A stretch of 49,203 nt of DNA, from NCBI GenBank assembly GCA_036676355.1, contig JAKFDA010000096.1, forward strand, positions 1 through 49,203, written 5' to 3'. Below are positions 39,766-49,004 of the stretch, one piece after another (the first letter of the stretch is position 1; every line of letters begins with the position of its first letter). A program made the position numbers and the translations under genes. This DNA is from ZC4RG42 sp036676355. Lineage in GTDB: Bacteria > Pseudomonadota > Gammaproteobacteria > Burkholderiales > SG8-39. The notes beneath the pieces are model-generated. The model had not been told where the DNA came from and made no database searches. It saw nothing but the letters and a program-made list of their open reading frames with translations.

Positions 39766-42033
39766 TCACAACACTTGTCGTTGAACCGACTCGGCGCTTG
39801 CCGCGTCGGGTGCCGCACGTACGGCAGCGAGGAAGTCGTTACCCCAGCGCCGGATGTCGTTATGACGCACGATCTCGTACATCATGTGCATGCGGCCATG
39901 ACGTTCGTTCTCGCTCATCGTCAAACCCTGATGGCACGAGGTGACGAGATCGTTGACGTCATGCGGGTTGGTCAGCACGGCGCCCTTCAGTTCGGCACCG
40001 ACCCCCGCGAACTCCGACAATACAAGCACGCCTGTGGCGCCGGTGAGACCCTGCGCCGCGACATATTCCTTGGCCACGAGGTTCAGGCCGTCACGCAGCG
40101 GTGTATCCCACATCAGATCGGCTACGGCGTAGTAAGCGACCAGTTGTTCGAACGGAACGGCACGGAAGAAGAACTGCACCGGCGTCCAGCCGACTTTCGA
40201 ATATCGGCCGTTGATGCTGCCGACCGCGCGCTCGATCTGGCTCTGCAGGTCGCGATAAATCCTCATCTCCTGCGATGCCGGCACGCAGATGGCGATGAGC
40301 GTTACCTTGCCTTGCAGCTCGGGGTGCTGTTCGAGCAGCCGCTCGAAAGCGACAAGTTTTTCCAGCGTGCCCTTGGTGTAATCGAGACGTTCAACCGACA
40401 GAATCAATCGAACGTCCTTGATCTCATTGCGCAGCTCCTTGGTCTGCCGTTGCACGGCCGGTCGCGCCAGGATTTCCTCGATGCGTTCGACATCGATTCC
40501 AACCGGATGTGCGCCGAGCCTTACGTTTCGACCGTTGACCTCGATACTCGTGGTGACCTGATCGATGCCCACCGCGCAACCGTACGTCAGAAAACGGGGG
40601 GCGCAATGCTCGCGTTGAAGGATTTTCATCGGCGTAACGCCGCGCACCACGTCGACGAAGTTCTCGACCTGGCGCGGAATATGAAACCCGACGTAATCGC
40701 ATTGCAGCAGGCTGCCGACGATCTGCCGGCGCCACGGCACGACGTTGAACACGTCCGCTGAGGGAAAATGTGTGTGGTGGAAGAACGCGATTTTCACGTC
40801 CGGTCGCAATTCGCGCAGATAGGCGGGCACCATCCAGAGGTTGTAATCGTGGATCCACACGGTCGCGCCCGGTGCCGCCTCGGCTGCGGCCGCTTCGGCG
40901 AAGGTGCGGTTCACCTGCAGGAAAACCTGCCAGTGATCTTCGCGAAAGCGCGCGCGCTCCCAGAACGTATGCAGCATCGGCCAGAACGCTTCCTTGGAGA
41001 AGCGCTTATAGAAAATGTCGACATCGTGCTTCGTCATCGGCACGCGCGCGCAAACCAGATTCGGGTAGCGCTCGATATCCACCGGCGTGCGCGCCTGAAA
41101 ATGGCCGCGCCTGTCGTCGTGCGTCGACCAGGCGACCCACGAGCCGCGCCGTCCATCGCGGAAATAACTCAGCAGCGTCGGAATGATGCCGTTCGGCGAT
41201 GAAGGGCGACGCCGCTTCAGTTCACCGTCCTCGATGAATTCGTCGTAGGGCAGGCGGTGATAGACCATCACGAGGTCCGAGCCGCCGGGCGGGATTTCGC
41301 TGGGCTCGACGACGTTGAGGTGATCGAGCAGGTTGAAGTGCTCGATCGCATCGATGATGCCGCCGCAGCCTTCGCGTTCCGCATGGAAGACGTGGGTCAG
41401 GCCGCGCGTCGCATCGGTGAGTCCGACCTCCGAGCATCCGACACATACGCCCTTGAAACCGTGCTGATACATCGAGAGATCATTCATCGTGTCGCCCGCG
41501 ACCAGCACCTTGCTCTCGTCCAGACCCAGGTGATTCACCAGCGCGCGCAGGGTGGAACCCTTGTTCACCCCTTTGGGCAGCACGTCCAGATAGCGGTCGG
41601 CCGAAAACAGAATTTCGCATTCGAGGCTTTCCGCGATGGCGGTGATTTCGAGCGTGACCGCATTGCTTTCGCAAAAGAACGAGCAGCGGCGTTCCTGCGG
41701 CGTGTTCTGCCGCACCAGTCGGTCCTGATTCGCAAATGCGGCGGCGACTTTCTGTTCGCCGGGCCAGCGCAAACCGATTTCGCCTTGCAGTGGTTGAACG
41801 GGAAGCAGGCTGGTGCCGCTCACGACCGTCGCGCCTACATCGCAGATGATGTAGTCGGGATCCGGCAGCGACGGATCGAACAGTAGCGGTAACACCGATT
41901 CGAGACCGCGTCCGGTCACGTAGGCGAGCTTGATCTCCGGGTTGCGGGCGATCAGCTGATAGAGGGTATGACGGGCTTCCGGTGATCCGGCGAGAAAAGT
42001 GCCGTCGAGGTCGGTGGCGAGCAACATTCGCAT
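39766..42033 (-). CDS. ggpPS: Bifunctional glucosylglycerol-phosphate synthase/phosphatase
   Basis: A 755-residue fusion. Residues 1 to about 235 form a HAD phosphatase: DLDGT at 8-12 (Asp8 nucleophile, Asp10), KGVNKGSTLRAL near 154 and GDTMND at 180-185. Residues from about 253 form a GT20 glycosyltransferase beginning MVYHRLPYDEFIEDGELKRR, with SPNGIIPTLLSYF, WIHDYNLWMVPAYLRELRPD, FFHHTHFPSADVF, ERLDYTKGT and TPLRDGLNLVAKEYV. The start of this domain and many motifs match cyanobacterial GgpS better than trehalose-phosphate synthase. Expected reaction: ADP-glucose plus glycerol 3-phosphate to glucosylglycerol phosphate, then dephosphorylation to the osmolyte glucosylglycerol. An OtsBA-like activity is the alternative. 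Confidence 0.87.
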   Translation of the reverse strand: MRMLLATDLDGTFLAGSPEARHTLYQLIARNPEIKLAYVTGRGLESVLPLLFDPSLPDPDYIICDVGATVVSGTSLLPVQPLQGEIGLRWPGEQKVAAAFANQDRLVRQNTPQERRCSFFCESNAVTLEITAIAESLECEILFSADRYLDVLPKGVNKGSTLRALVNHLGLDESKVLVAGDTMNDLSMYQHGFKGVCVGCSEVGLTDATRGLTHVFHAEREGCGGIIDAIEHFNLLDHLNVVEPSEIPPGGSDLVMVYHRLPYDEFIEDGELKRRRPSSPNGIIPTLLSYFRDGRRGSWVAWSTHDDRRGHFQARTPVDIERYPNLVCARVPMTKHDVDIFYKRFSKEAFWPMLHTFWERARFREDHWQVFLQVNRTFAEAAAAEAAPGATVWIHDYNLWMVPAYLRELRPDVKIAFFHHTHFPSADVFNVVPWRRQIVGSLLQCDYVGFHIPRQVENFVDVVRGVTPMKILQREHCAPRFLTYGCAVGIDQVTTSIEVNGRNVRLGAHPVGIDVERIEEILARPAVQRQTKELRNEIKDVRLILSVERLDYTKGTLEKLVAFERLLEQHPELQGKVTLIAICVPASQEMRIYRDLQSQIERAVGSINGRYSKVGWTPVQFFFRAVPFEQLVAYYAVADLMWDTPLRDGLNLVAKEYVAAQGLTGATGVLVLSEFAGVGAELKGAVLTNPHDVNDLVTSCHQGLTMSENERHGRMHMMYEIVRHNDIRRWGNDFLAAVRAAPDAASAESVQRQVL

Positions 42034-42742
42034 TCTCCCTTATGGCTGAATGACGACGCCGCCTAGGCCACGCCGTCATCGATGTTCTGTATGACGGGTG
42101 GCCTATTGTCCTACATATGTATGGGCAGGACCACCCTCGAGCGTGCCAGCGAAAGACCCGTGCGCAGCACGACGGCGCTAACTTATTCGAATGATTGAAG
42201 AAACGTGCTTATTCCCGGAATGCGCAATACTGTAAATATTTCTATCAGGTGTATTTGGGGTCCGCACATCGAGGAACGCGTTGCAGTCGAGAAAATCGTT
42301 CAGCGCGCGGATGAATCAATAGCATCGTATCCACTTCGTCATGCGGCGTCTGTTCGAGCATGCGCAGTTCCTGTGTGAGCTTTTCAAACAGCGCTACCGG
42401 TCGTTTCGACGGCGCGCACGACGTAGCGAATCTGTTCTTTGATGTGAACGGCTTTGGCGAACGGCCAGAGATCGAGGACGATCATGGTGTCCTCGATCCG
42501 CGCGTTGCGGCGGCCGGAATGCCTGTATGCGTTGCCTGCTCGCGAGCGATTCGAATGCTTATCCCGCTCTCTCTTATATGGCCATTGCATTTTCCGGATG
42601 ACGAAAAACGAACAACGCTATTGGGCATTTGCGAACGATGGATATACCCTACCTGCGGCCGCCTTTAAAAGTTTCCGCTCACGAACCGGTTTGCGCGCAT
42701 GAGCCGGCAAGGCTCTGTGAACCCCGATAGGACTCGTTGACG
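42034..42742. other. 709-bp intergenic stretch: promoters, palindromes and a relic
   Basis: No intact gene. Between 42034 and about 42260 it should hold the promoter of ggpPS, with a palindrome TACATATGTA at 42112-42121 and ATTCGAAT at 42185-42192. A decayed DUF1415 gene occupies 42265-42515 on the minus strand. The part from 42516 to 42742 is the upstream region of cheR; I see no clear promoter or hairpin there. Confidence 0.5.
42265..42515 (-). pseudogene. DUF1415 family relic with frameshifts
   Basis: Three frames in succession on the minus strand carry consecutive parts of DUF1415. These are RIEDTMIVLDLWPFAKAVHI followed by KEQIRYVV, then after a frame change LFEKLTQELRMLEQTPHDEV with DTMLLIHPRA, then ALNDFLDCNAFLDV. 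The family pattern is VIGLNLCPFAKAVHVK...RYVV...ELQ.L..T...E.DTTLLIHP..L.DFLDYNDFLD. The usual Cys of LCPFAK is Trp here, two frameshifts are needed, and the C-terminal half is missing. This gene is dead. Confidence 0.75.
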
Positions 42743-43648
42743 ATGTTTCTTTCGCCGGACGGGGACCCCAACGCCCCGAACAATACGCCGCATCGCTGCG
42801 CATCTCATGCGCAGATCGCGGATGATGCAGCCCGGATCGTCGACGACATCATTGCAGTCGTGCGTGACAGAACGTGCGTCGATTTTTCGCTGTACCGGCG
42901 GACGACCATTCAGCGTCGCATCGGCAATCGCATGATTTCGATCGGCGAGGCTTCGCTATGCGGATATCTGCAGCGCCTGCGCGCGGATACGGAAGAAGCG
43001 CCGCGCCTGCTCGAGCGACTCACCATTAAAGTGAGCCGCTTCTATCGCAATGCACGCACTTTCGATTTCCTGCTGAGAGACGTAATCCCCGCTCTGGCGA
43101 AAATGCGCCGCGGCGCGCCGTTACGCATCTGGAGCGCGGGTTGCGGCTGCGGCGAGGAGGCCTATACGCTTGCGATGCTGCTCGATCGCGCCGGTGTGGC
43201 GGGCACGGTCGAGGCGACCGATATCGATCCGGCCGCGCTTGGCTTCGCGCGCGCAGGCGTCTATCGCGCGGAAGCATTGAGCGAACTGCCGCAGGATCTG
43301 GCCAGCGCTTATCTGGAGCCGCTGGGGGAAAGCGGCGCGCCGAGCTATCGCGTCGGCGCCGCGCTGCGCGAGCGCGTTTGCTTTTCGCATCACGACCTCA
43401 CGGCCGCGGCGCCGCATGACGCGAGAGCGCCGTTCGATCTCGTCTGCTGCAGGAACGTGCTGATTTATCTTGACCGTAATGCGCAGCAGCGCGCGTTTGA
43501 AGCTTTCAACGCGGCGCTGGCGGACGGTGGATTCTTATGTATCGGTGAAGCGGAATGGCCGCTGCCGGAAGTCGCGGCGGACCTGGCGGCCCAAGGGTAC
43601 AAGACGCAGGTCTTTCGCCGGCTCGATCGCGGGAAGAGGAAAGAGTAA
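42743..43648 (+). CDS. cheR: CheR-type protein-glutamate methyltransferase
   Basis: A 301-residue SAM-dependent methyltransferase of the CheR family, which methylates glutamates on chemoreceptor-like substrates. The N-terminal helical domain shows RDRTCVDFSLYRRTTIQRRIGNRM. The catalytic domain has IWSAGCGCGEEAYTLAMLL, ATDIDPAALGFARAGVY and FDLVCCRNVLIYLDRNAQQRAF. The ATG at 42743 is preferred over a TTG two codons upstream. Its stop overlaps the start of the hybrid kinase by one base, so the two are translationally coupled. No cheB, cheA or chemoreceptor genes are nearby, so a flagellar role is unlikely. Confidence 0.9.
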   Translation: MFLSPDGDPNAPNNTPHRCASHAQIADDAARIVDDIIAVVRDRTCVDFSLYRRTTIQRRIGNRMISIGEASLCGYLQRLRADTEEAPRLLERLTIKVSRFYRNARTFDFLLRDVIPALAKMRRGAPLRIWSAGCGCGEEAYTLAMLLDRAGVAGTVEATDIDPAALGFARAGVYRAEALSELPQDLASAYLEPLGESGAPSYRVGAALRERVCFSHHDLTAAAPHDARAPFDLVCCRNVLIYLDRNAQQRAFEAFNAALADGGFLCIGEAEWPLPEVAADLAAQGYKTQVFRRLDRGKRKE

Positions 43649-46305
43649 TGACCGGCTTGAACAACTTCAGCATCGGGCAGCGCATGGCGGCCGGATTCGG
43701 CGCCCTGCTGATACTGCTTGGCGCGTTGCTCGGCAGCATTTATTCGTGGCAGCAGGATGCCGAGCACGCACAGCGCAATTTCACTCAACACAGTCGCCCG
43801 CTCACCGACGCGGCCCATACGCTCGAGCACGGCATTCTGCGTGTCGGGATCACCTTGCGCGGTTATCTCCTCAATCCGGAGCCTGCACGGATCGATCGTT
43901 TCACGCAGGCCGTTGGCAGCGCGCGAACTCAGTTGCAGCAACTCGGTTCGATGCCCAAGGACGCCGATGCCGAAAACCTGTTTCGCGAACTCGATCCGGC
44001 GGTCCGGCGTTATCTGTCGGCGACCGAAGATGCAGTGCAACTGCGGCGTCTCGGTGTCATTGATGCCGCGGCTGAAGGCCGGCTGCAGATCGTGCGTGAA
44101 TCGCTTATCGCCATCACGCAGGATTTCATCGATCTGCAGACCGCCAACATGGGTCGTGCGATCACGGTCATGGGTCAGGCGCAGCAACGCGTTGCGCGCG
44201 GGCTGCTGACAACCGGTGCGCTGTCAATTCTGTGTTTTATCGTCCTGGCGTGGCTGATCACACAATCGATACGCAAGCCGGCCGGCGAACTTGTCCGCAT
44301 CGCCACGGCGCTCAAGGACGGTGACTGGAAACCTGCCCTTGCGCTGGCCGAGGCGCCCGGAAACGGCCGCGTCAATGAAGTCCAGAACAACGAGATGGCG
44401 CGCATCGGGCGCGCTTTCGGATTCGCCGCGGTCGCGCTGGAACAGCGCGAGCAGCGCCTCGCCGCCGACCACCAGGTTGCCGGTGCCGCCGCGGCCAGCC
44501 TCGACAAATCGGATGTCGCAGCGGCTGCGTTACGCGCCATCGTCGGCCATGTGCGAGCGGAAATCGGCATCGTCTACTGGGGCACGAAGGCCGGCACGCT
44601 GACGCCGGTCGCTTCCTATGGTGCTTCGACGGCCTCGCGTGAACTTCCGATCGGTGACGGTGTGCCGGGTCAGGCTGCACTGGAACGCCGCACGGTCGTG
44701 CTGCGCGATATTCCGCGCGATGCGCCATTCAGCGTGAAGCTCGGCTATGACGAAGCGCCGCCGCGTGATGTCGTTGCCGTGCCGATCATGTTCCGCAATG
44801 AACTGGTCGGCGTCCTTGTCGTGGCGAGCTTGCGGCGCCTGGATGAACAGGCCGTCGAGTTTCTCGAATCGGCGGCGGCGCAACTCGGCGTCGGGCTGAA
44901 CAACGTCAGGGCCTACGAAGAAATCCAGCGTCTGCTGAACGAAGTCGCGGAGAAGAGCCAGCAGATTCAGGCGCAGAACGAAGAACTGCAGGCACAGAAC
45001 GAAGAGATTCAGGCGCAAAGCGAAGAAGTGCAGGCGCAGAACGAGGAACTGCAGGCGCAGGGCGAGGAGATCCGCGCGCAGAACGAACAGCTTGCCGAGC
45101 AGGCCGAGCATCTGCATCGGCATGCCGCGCTGCTTGCGGAAGCCGATCAGCGCAAGACCGAATTTCTCGGCTTGCTGGCGCACGAACTGCGCAATCCGAT
45201 GGCCGGCATTTCCAACAGCCTGTTCGTGCTATCCCGTCCCGGGCTCGACGGCCAGCAGGCGGCGACGGCGCAAGCGATCATCGGCCGGCAGACGCGACAA
45301 CTCAATCGCCTCATCGACGATCTGCTCGACGTCACGCGCGTCACGCGCGGCAAGGTGAAGCTGAAAACAGAAACGCTCGATCTCGTCGACGTGGTTCGCG
45401 ACTGCCTCGACGACCATCGCGCGACCTTCGATAAAGCGAAGCTCGCGCTCACGATCGATGTGCCGGGTGAGGCGATCATCGTGCGGGGCGATCGCGCGCG
45501 GATCTGTCAGATCATCGGTAACCTGGTCGATAACGCCGCGAAATTCACCGATGAAGGCCGCCACGTTTCGGTGAGCCTCAAGGCCGATGAAGGGCGAGGC
45601 TTGGCGGAGTTGCAGGTCGCCGATGAAGGCATCGGCATCGACAAGGCGGCGTTCAGCCGATTGTTCCAGCCGTTCAGCCAGGGCGATCCGAATCTCACGC
45701 GCACCAACGGCGGTTTGGGTCTGGGTCTGGCGCTCGTCAAGGCGCTGGTCGAAATGCACCAGGGAACGGTCGAGGCTTATAGCGACGGTCCGGGCAAGGG
45801 TGCGCGATTTACGGTCCGGCTGCCGCTGCTGCGCGAGGCGACGCGCAAAGACGTGGTGAAGAAAACCGCGGGCGCCGAATCGCTCCGCGTCGCGGTCGCA
45901 CCGTGCCGCATTCTGATCATCGAAGACAACGTCGATGTCGCGCTTTCGCTGTCGGCGGCGTTGAGTATGGAAGGCCATGACGTGCGCATGGCGCACACCG
46001 CGCAGGAAGGACTCGAACTCGCGCACTCGTTCCGCCCGGACCTGCTGCTGTGCGATATCGGTTTGCCGATCATGGACGGGTACGAAGTCGCGCGCCGCTT
46101 CCGTGCCGACGACGAACTCAAGAGCGTATTCCTTGTCGCGGTCACCGGCTATGCGAGCGAGAAGGATCGAGAACAGGCCGCGCAAGCGGGATTCGATCGT
46201 CACATGCCCAAGCCGCCCGACTTTCAGCAACTGAGTGAGCTGCTCGCCGAAATCACGATTCGACGAGCCAGGAATTCGAGCGCTGACGCGGAATCGGGCG
46301 AGTAA
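43648..46305 (+). CDS. Hybrid sensor histidine kinase (CHASE3-like, HAMP, GAF, coiled coil, HisKA-HATPase, REC)
   Basis: An 885-residue inner-membrane kinase. TM1 at about residues 15-33, a periplasmic helical region of CHASE3 type (TLEHGILRVGITLRGYLLNPEPARID), TM2 at about 190-207, HAMP, then a GAF domain (about 285-425). Residues 437-492 are a glutamine-rich repeat (QAQNEELQAQNEEIQAQSEE and variants) predicted as a coiled-coil signal transmitter. The HisKA box has His512 in LLAHELRNPMAGI; ATPase boxes are NLVDNAAKF, DEGIGID and GGLGLGLALVK. The C-terminal receiver has Asp803 in LLCDIGLPIMDG and Lys in MPKPP. It lacks an output domain and is coupled to cheR. Confidence 0.92.
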   Translation: MTGLNNFSIGQRMAAGFGALLILLGALLGSIYSWQQDAEHAQRNFTQHSRPLTDAAHTLEHGILRVGITLRGYLLNPEPARIDRFTQAVGSARTQLQQLGSMPKDADAENLFRELDPAVRRYLSATEDAVQLRRLGVIDAAAEGRLQIVRESLIAITQDFIDLQTANMGRAITVMGQAQQRVARGLLTTGALSILCFIVLAWLITQSIRKPAGELVRIATALKDGDWKPALALAEAPGNGRVNEVQNNEMARIGRAFGFAAVALEQREQRLAADHQVAGAAAASLDKSDVAAAALRAIVGHVRAEIGIVYWGTKAGTLTPVASYGASTASRELPIGDGVPGQAALERRTVVLRDIPRDAPFSVKLGYDEAPPRDVVAVPIMFRNELVGVLVVASLRRLDEQAVEFLESAAAQLGVGLNNVRAYEEIQRLLNEVAEKSQQIQAQNEELQAQNEEIQAQSEEVQAQNEELQAQGEEIRAQNEQLAEQAEHLHRHAALLAEADQRKTEFLGLLAHELRNPMAGISNSLFVLSRPGLDGQQAATAQAIIGRQTRQLNRLIDDLLDVTRVTRGKVKLKTETLDLVDVVRDCLDDHRATFDKAKLALTIDVPGEAIIVRGDRARICQIIGNLVDNAAKFTDEGRHVSVSLKADEGRGLAELQVADEGIGIDKAAFSRLFQPFSQGDPNLTRTNGGLGLGLALVKALVEMHQGTVEAYSDGPGKGARFTVRLPLLREATRKDVVKKTAGAESLRVAVAPCRILIIEDNVDVALSLSAALSMEGHDVRMAHTAQEGLELAHSFRPDLLLCDIGLPIMDGYEVARRFRADDELKSVFLVAVTGYASEKDREQAAQAGFDRHMPKPPDFQQLSELLAEITIRRARNSSADAESGE

Positions 46306-46322
46306 GCGCGCCGGGACGGCGT

Positions 46323-48269
46323 TCACCGATCGGGCGGCCGCTGCTCCGCCGCGCCGAACATCAACAACCCCGCCGCGCTGGCGAGAACGTCGGCAAGTTC
46401 GCGCAACACCTGATGCAGCGGCGCGTTGTCGGCGCCGGCGAGACTGCGCAGGGCGCGTGCCGTGCCGAACGGGTTGTTGGAAAAACCTTGCAGGACTTCG
46501 AGCGCCCGCGCTTTTGTTTGCGCAACGGTTGCATCCGTCACTGCGGCTTCGTGCAGTCGCGTAATGGCATACCCCACATTCAGCGCGGCCAGCAGACCGT
46601 TGGGCCAGCGATTGCCGAGTTCCGGTGCGCGGCCCAGATGCAACGCAAGGCGGAGAATCTGGCGCGAAGCACGCGCCTGCCATTCTCGTGAATCCGACGC
46701 AGGCGCGGAGTTGATCATCCGGCGCAAATCGCGGCGAATCAATGCAGCCACGTCGGTGGCCTGCCGCGTCGAACGCCGCGGCAGCAAAATAAAAGTCCCT
46801 GCCACCAATGCGGCGGCGGAGGCCAATGCGAGCCCGTCGCCCCAGACGACTGCCGCAGCAGCAGGGAGATTTCCCGCCTGGCTCGCCAGTAGAAAGCACA
46901 TATTTCCGTCGACGCCCGCAATGGCGGTGCGCGGGTACATCCGTACGAATCCGCCGAGCAGGAGGAAGGGCGCGATTGTCAGAAGCAGGTCGGACAGCGT
47001 AGCGATGGCCGGCTGCACGGTGAAGCGATAGAAAATCGCGACGGCAATGCCGGCTATGACTCCCGCAAGGAGTTGTGGCGCGATTTTTTGCGGTAACGCC
47101 ATCGAACCCAAAACCATGGCGAATATGCAGACGCCCAGTGCCGCAAGCGCAATGGGTGGCCAGCCCGACCAGTAACCCAACGCCGAGGCCATAAACGTGG
47201 CCGCACCCGCAGCGAGCCCGGTTCTGCGGGCGACGTACCATTCGCGATGCGGCGCAAGGTCGGCAAGCCGGGTTTCGAAAGATCGCGCCTCGGCACCGCT
47301 CGGTGTGTGCAGTTCGGCATCGGCCTGAAGAATCTGGGCAAGCGCAATCGAAAGACGACTCGGCTCGGCATCATGGTCGGCAATCCGGACGTTGCCGATG
47401 CGATGTGTGTTGTCGGAGTGCAAGTGCGCTGCGATCCGATCCATGCGTTGCGAGAGATCGATGTATTGCGGTTGCGCTGCTCGACTGCCTCGCATGAGGG
47501 CCAGCGCGGCCGCCATGATCGACAGCGAACCGACCATCAGTGCATCGACCGCGCGCAAGCGACGATAGCCCGCCAGAGAACCGGCCAGCGTCAGTCGGGC
47601 CGACGATTCGAGTCGGCTGATTTCGCTCAATATCCGGCGCTCGTCGGACTCGTCGTCGTCCGCACCTTCGCGCAGGATCGATGCGGCATACGCGACGGCA
47701 TCACCCGCGACACCACGCACGCGCGCATAAAACGCCCGGCGCGGCGAACCCGGCGTCAACAAACCCATTACCAGGGTCACGACCACCACGCCGATCAGCG
47801 TGCACTCCACGCGCGCGACGGCGAGGTCGAGCGAGCCCGACGGCGTCAGCACAGCGGGAATGACGACGATTGCCGCGGTTATGCCGGAGAGCAATGCGCC
47901 GTAACCGTGTACGCCGCGCAGGATATGAGTGAGCCCGGCGTTGAGCGCGATCCACCCGCCAAGCAGCAGAAGCTGTACGTAAGGATGCGCCGGCAAATGA
48001 ACGAGCGCGAAGCCCGCCGCCGCGCCGATCAACGTGCCCACCACCCGAAAGACGGCTCTCTCCAGCAGCAGGCCACGTGAAGCCTGCGCCACCACCCACG
48101 CCGGCATCGCGGCCCAGTAAGCGTTTTGCACATCGAATGTCGTCGCGATCGCGAAAGACAGCCACGCGGAAAACGCCAACGCGATGGCTAGAACCACGGT
48201 CTTGCGATCCATTTCAAGGAATCTGCCGATAGCGACGAGTGTATTGACCGGAATTGTTTTTATCGTCAT
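46323..48269 (-). CDS. FUSC-family (aromatic acid/fusaric acid) exporter
   Basis: A 648-residue inner-membrane protein with two blocks of about six hydrophobic helices separated by a cytoplasmic region. The pattern WAAMPAWVVAQASRGLLLERAVFRVVGTLIGAAAGF is typical of FUSC/AaeB-type proteins. AaeB exports hydroxybenzoates in E. coli; FUSC relatives confer resistance to fusaric acid. No AaeA-like membrane-fusion partner is present in the window. The small membrane protein gene lies 47 bp upstream on the same strand. Confidence 0.88.
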   Translation of the reverse strand: MTIKTIPVNTLVAIGRFLEMDRKTVVLAIALAFSAWLSFAIATTFDVQNAYWAAMPAWVVAQASRGLLLERAVFRVVGTLIGAAAGFALVHLPAHPYVQLLLLGGWIALNAGLTHILRGVHGYGALLSGITAAIVVIPAVLTPSGSLDLAVARVECTLIGVVVVTLVMGLLTPGSPRRAFYARVRGVAGDAVAYAASILREGADDDESDERRILSEISRLESSARLTLAGSLAGYRRLRAVDALMVGSLSIMAAALALMRGSRAAQPQYIDLSQRMDRIAAHLHSDNTHRIGNVRIADHDAEPSRLSIALAQILQADAELHTPSGAEARSFETRLADLAPHREWYVARRTGLAAGAATFMASALGYWSGWPPIALAALGVCIFAMVLGSMALPQKIAPQLLAGVIAGIAVAIFYRFTVQPAIATLSDLLLTIAPFLLLGGFVRMYPRTAIAGVDGNMCFLLASQAGNLPAAAAVVWGDGLALASAAALVAGTFILLPRRSTRQATDVAALIRRDLRRMINSAPASDSREWQARASRQILRLALHLGRAPELGNRWPNGLLAALNVGYAITRLHEAAVTDATVAQTKARALEVLQGFSNNPFGTARALRSLAGADNAPLHQVLRELADVLASAAGLLMFGAAEQRPPDR

Positions 48270-48316
48270 TCGGCTGCTTTAAACAGCGCTTGCTCGGGCG
48301 CTTTGCGTCGTTGGAA

Positions 48317-48823
48317 TCAGGCCAGCTCGTCGAGCCGCGCCCGCAGTGCGTCGTAGTTGGCGCGAAGCTCTTTTTGTTTTGCGGCAATCGCGTTCAGCCA
48401 GGGCGTCATCATCAATTCGAGGCCGACAAGAATGAGCACGGCGATCGAGAACTCGATCAGCACCGACTGATTGAAACCCGCGGAAGACTTCGCGAAATAA
48501 AAGAGCGCAGCCGCAATGCAGATGCCGGCGATCGGCACGAGCCATCGATGCGAGCGACCCAGTTGAAGCACGTACGGTGCCGCCCAGAAGAACGCAAACC
48601 CCGAACTGAGTTCGAGATAGACCGACTGCGGAAAGGAGCCGGATGGCGCGTTGTACGACAGTGCGAGGAACAGCGCGCCACCGATCGGAAACAGGCCGGA
48701 AAAGACATAGCGCAGCGCGGTGAACATCCACGTCTTGGCGCGCTCCACGGGGACTGCGATCGGCAACGCAGCATCCGCCATCGCCTTGTACGGATCGAAC
48801 CGATCGGGATCTATGCCGTTCAT
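48317..48823 (-). CDS. Hypothetical four- to five-TM membrane protein
   Basis: A 168-residue integral membrane protein starting MNGIDPDRFDPYKAMADAAL, with hydrophobic helices at WMFTALRYVFSGLFPIGGALFLAL, GFAFFWAAPYVLQLG, WLVPIAGICIAAALFYFA and VLIEFSIAVLILVGLELMM, and a charged C-terminal helix KQKELRANYDALRARLDEL likely to form a coiled coil. I recognise no family. It probably shares a transcript with the FUSC exporter downstream. Confidence 0.72.
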   Translation of the reverse strand: MNGIDPDRFDPYKAMADAALPIAVPVERAKTWMFTALRYVFSGLFPIGGALFLALSYNAPSGSFPQSVYLELSSGFAFFWAAPYVLQLGRSHRWLVPIAGICIAAALFYFAKSSAGFNQSVLIEFSIAVLILVGLELMMTPWLNAIAAKQKELRANYDALRARLDELA

Positions 48824-49004
48824 GGTGTGCCTCCATTGGCCGCTGCCTGCGTGGCGCTGGCCGAATGGTATTACGAGCGTTGGTGCTTTAGGCGACCACT
48901 GCAGGTTCGAGGAGCGGACGGAAACCGGCTTTGCACCTTTTACTGTTTGTTACATCCGCTGCGGCGCATTATCGTCCGCCTCGTCTTTCATTCGCTGGGG
49001 TTCG

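Noticed and set aside
39766..42033. Trehalose-6-phosphate synthase/phosphatase (OtsA/OtsB fusion)
   Set aside because: The phosphatase-first order and the MVYHRLPYDE/SPNGIIPTL start of the GT20 domain fit glucosylglycerol-phosphate synthase better. Kept as the alternative.
42743..43648. Part of a flagellar chemotaxis operon
   Set aside because: No cheA, cheW, cheY, cheB, motility or chemoreceptor gene is in the neighbourhood.
44956..45120. Tandem repeat or CRISPR-like array
   Set aside because: The units are in-frame coding repeats of a coiled-coil linker, without spacers.
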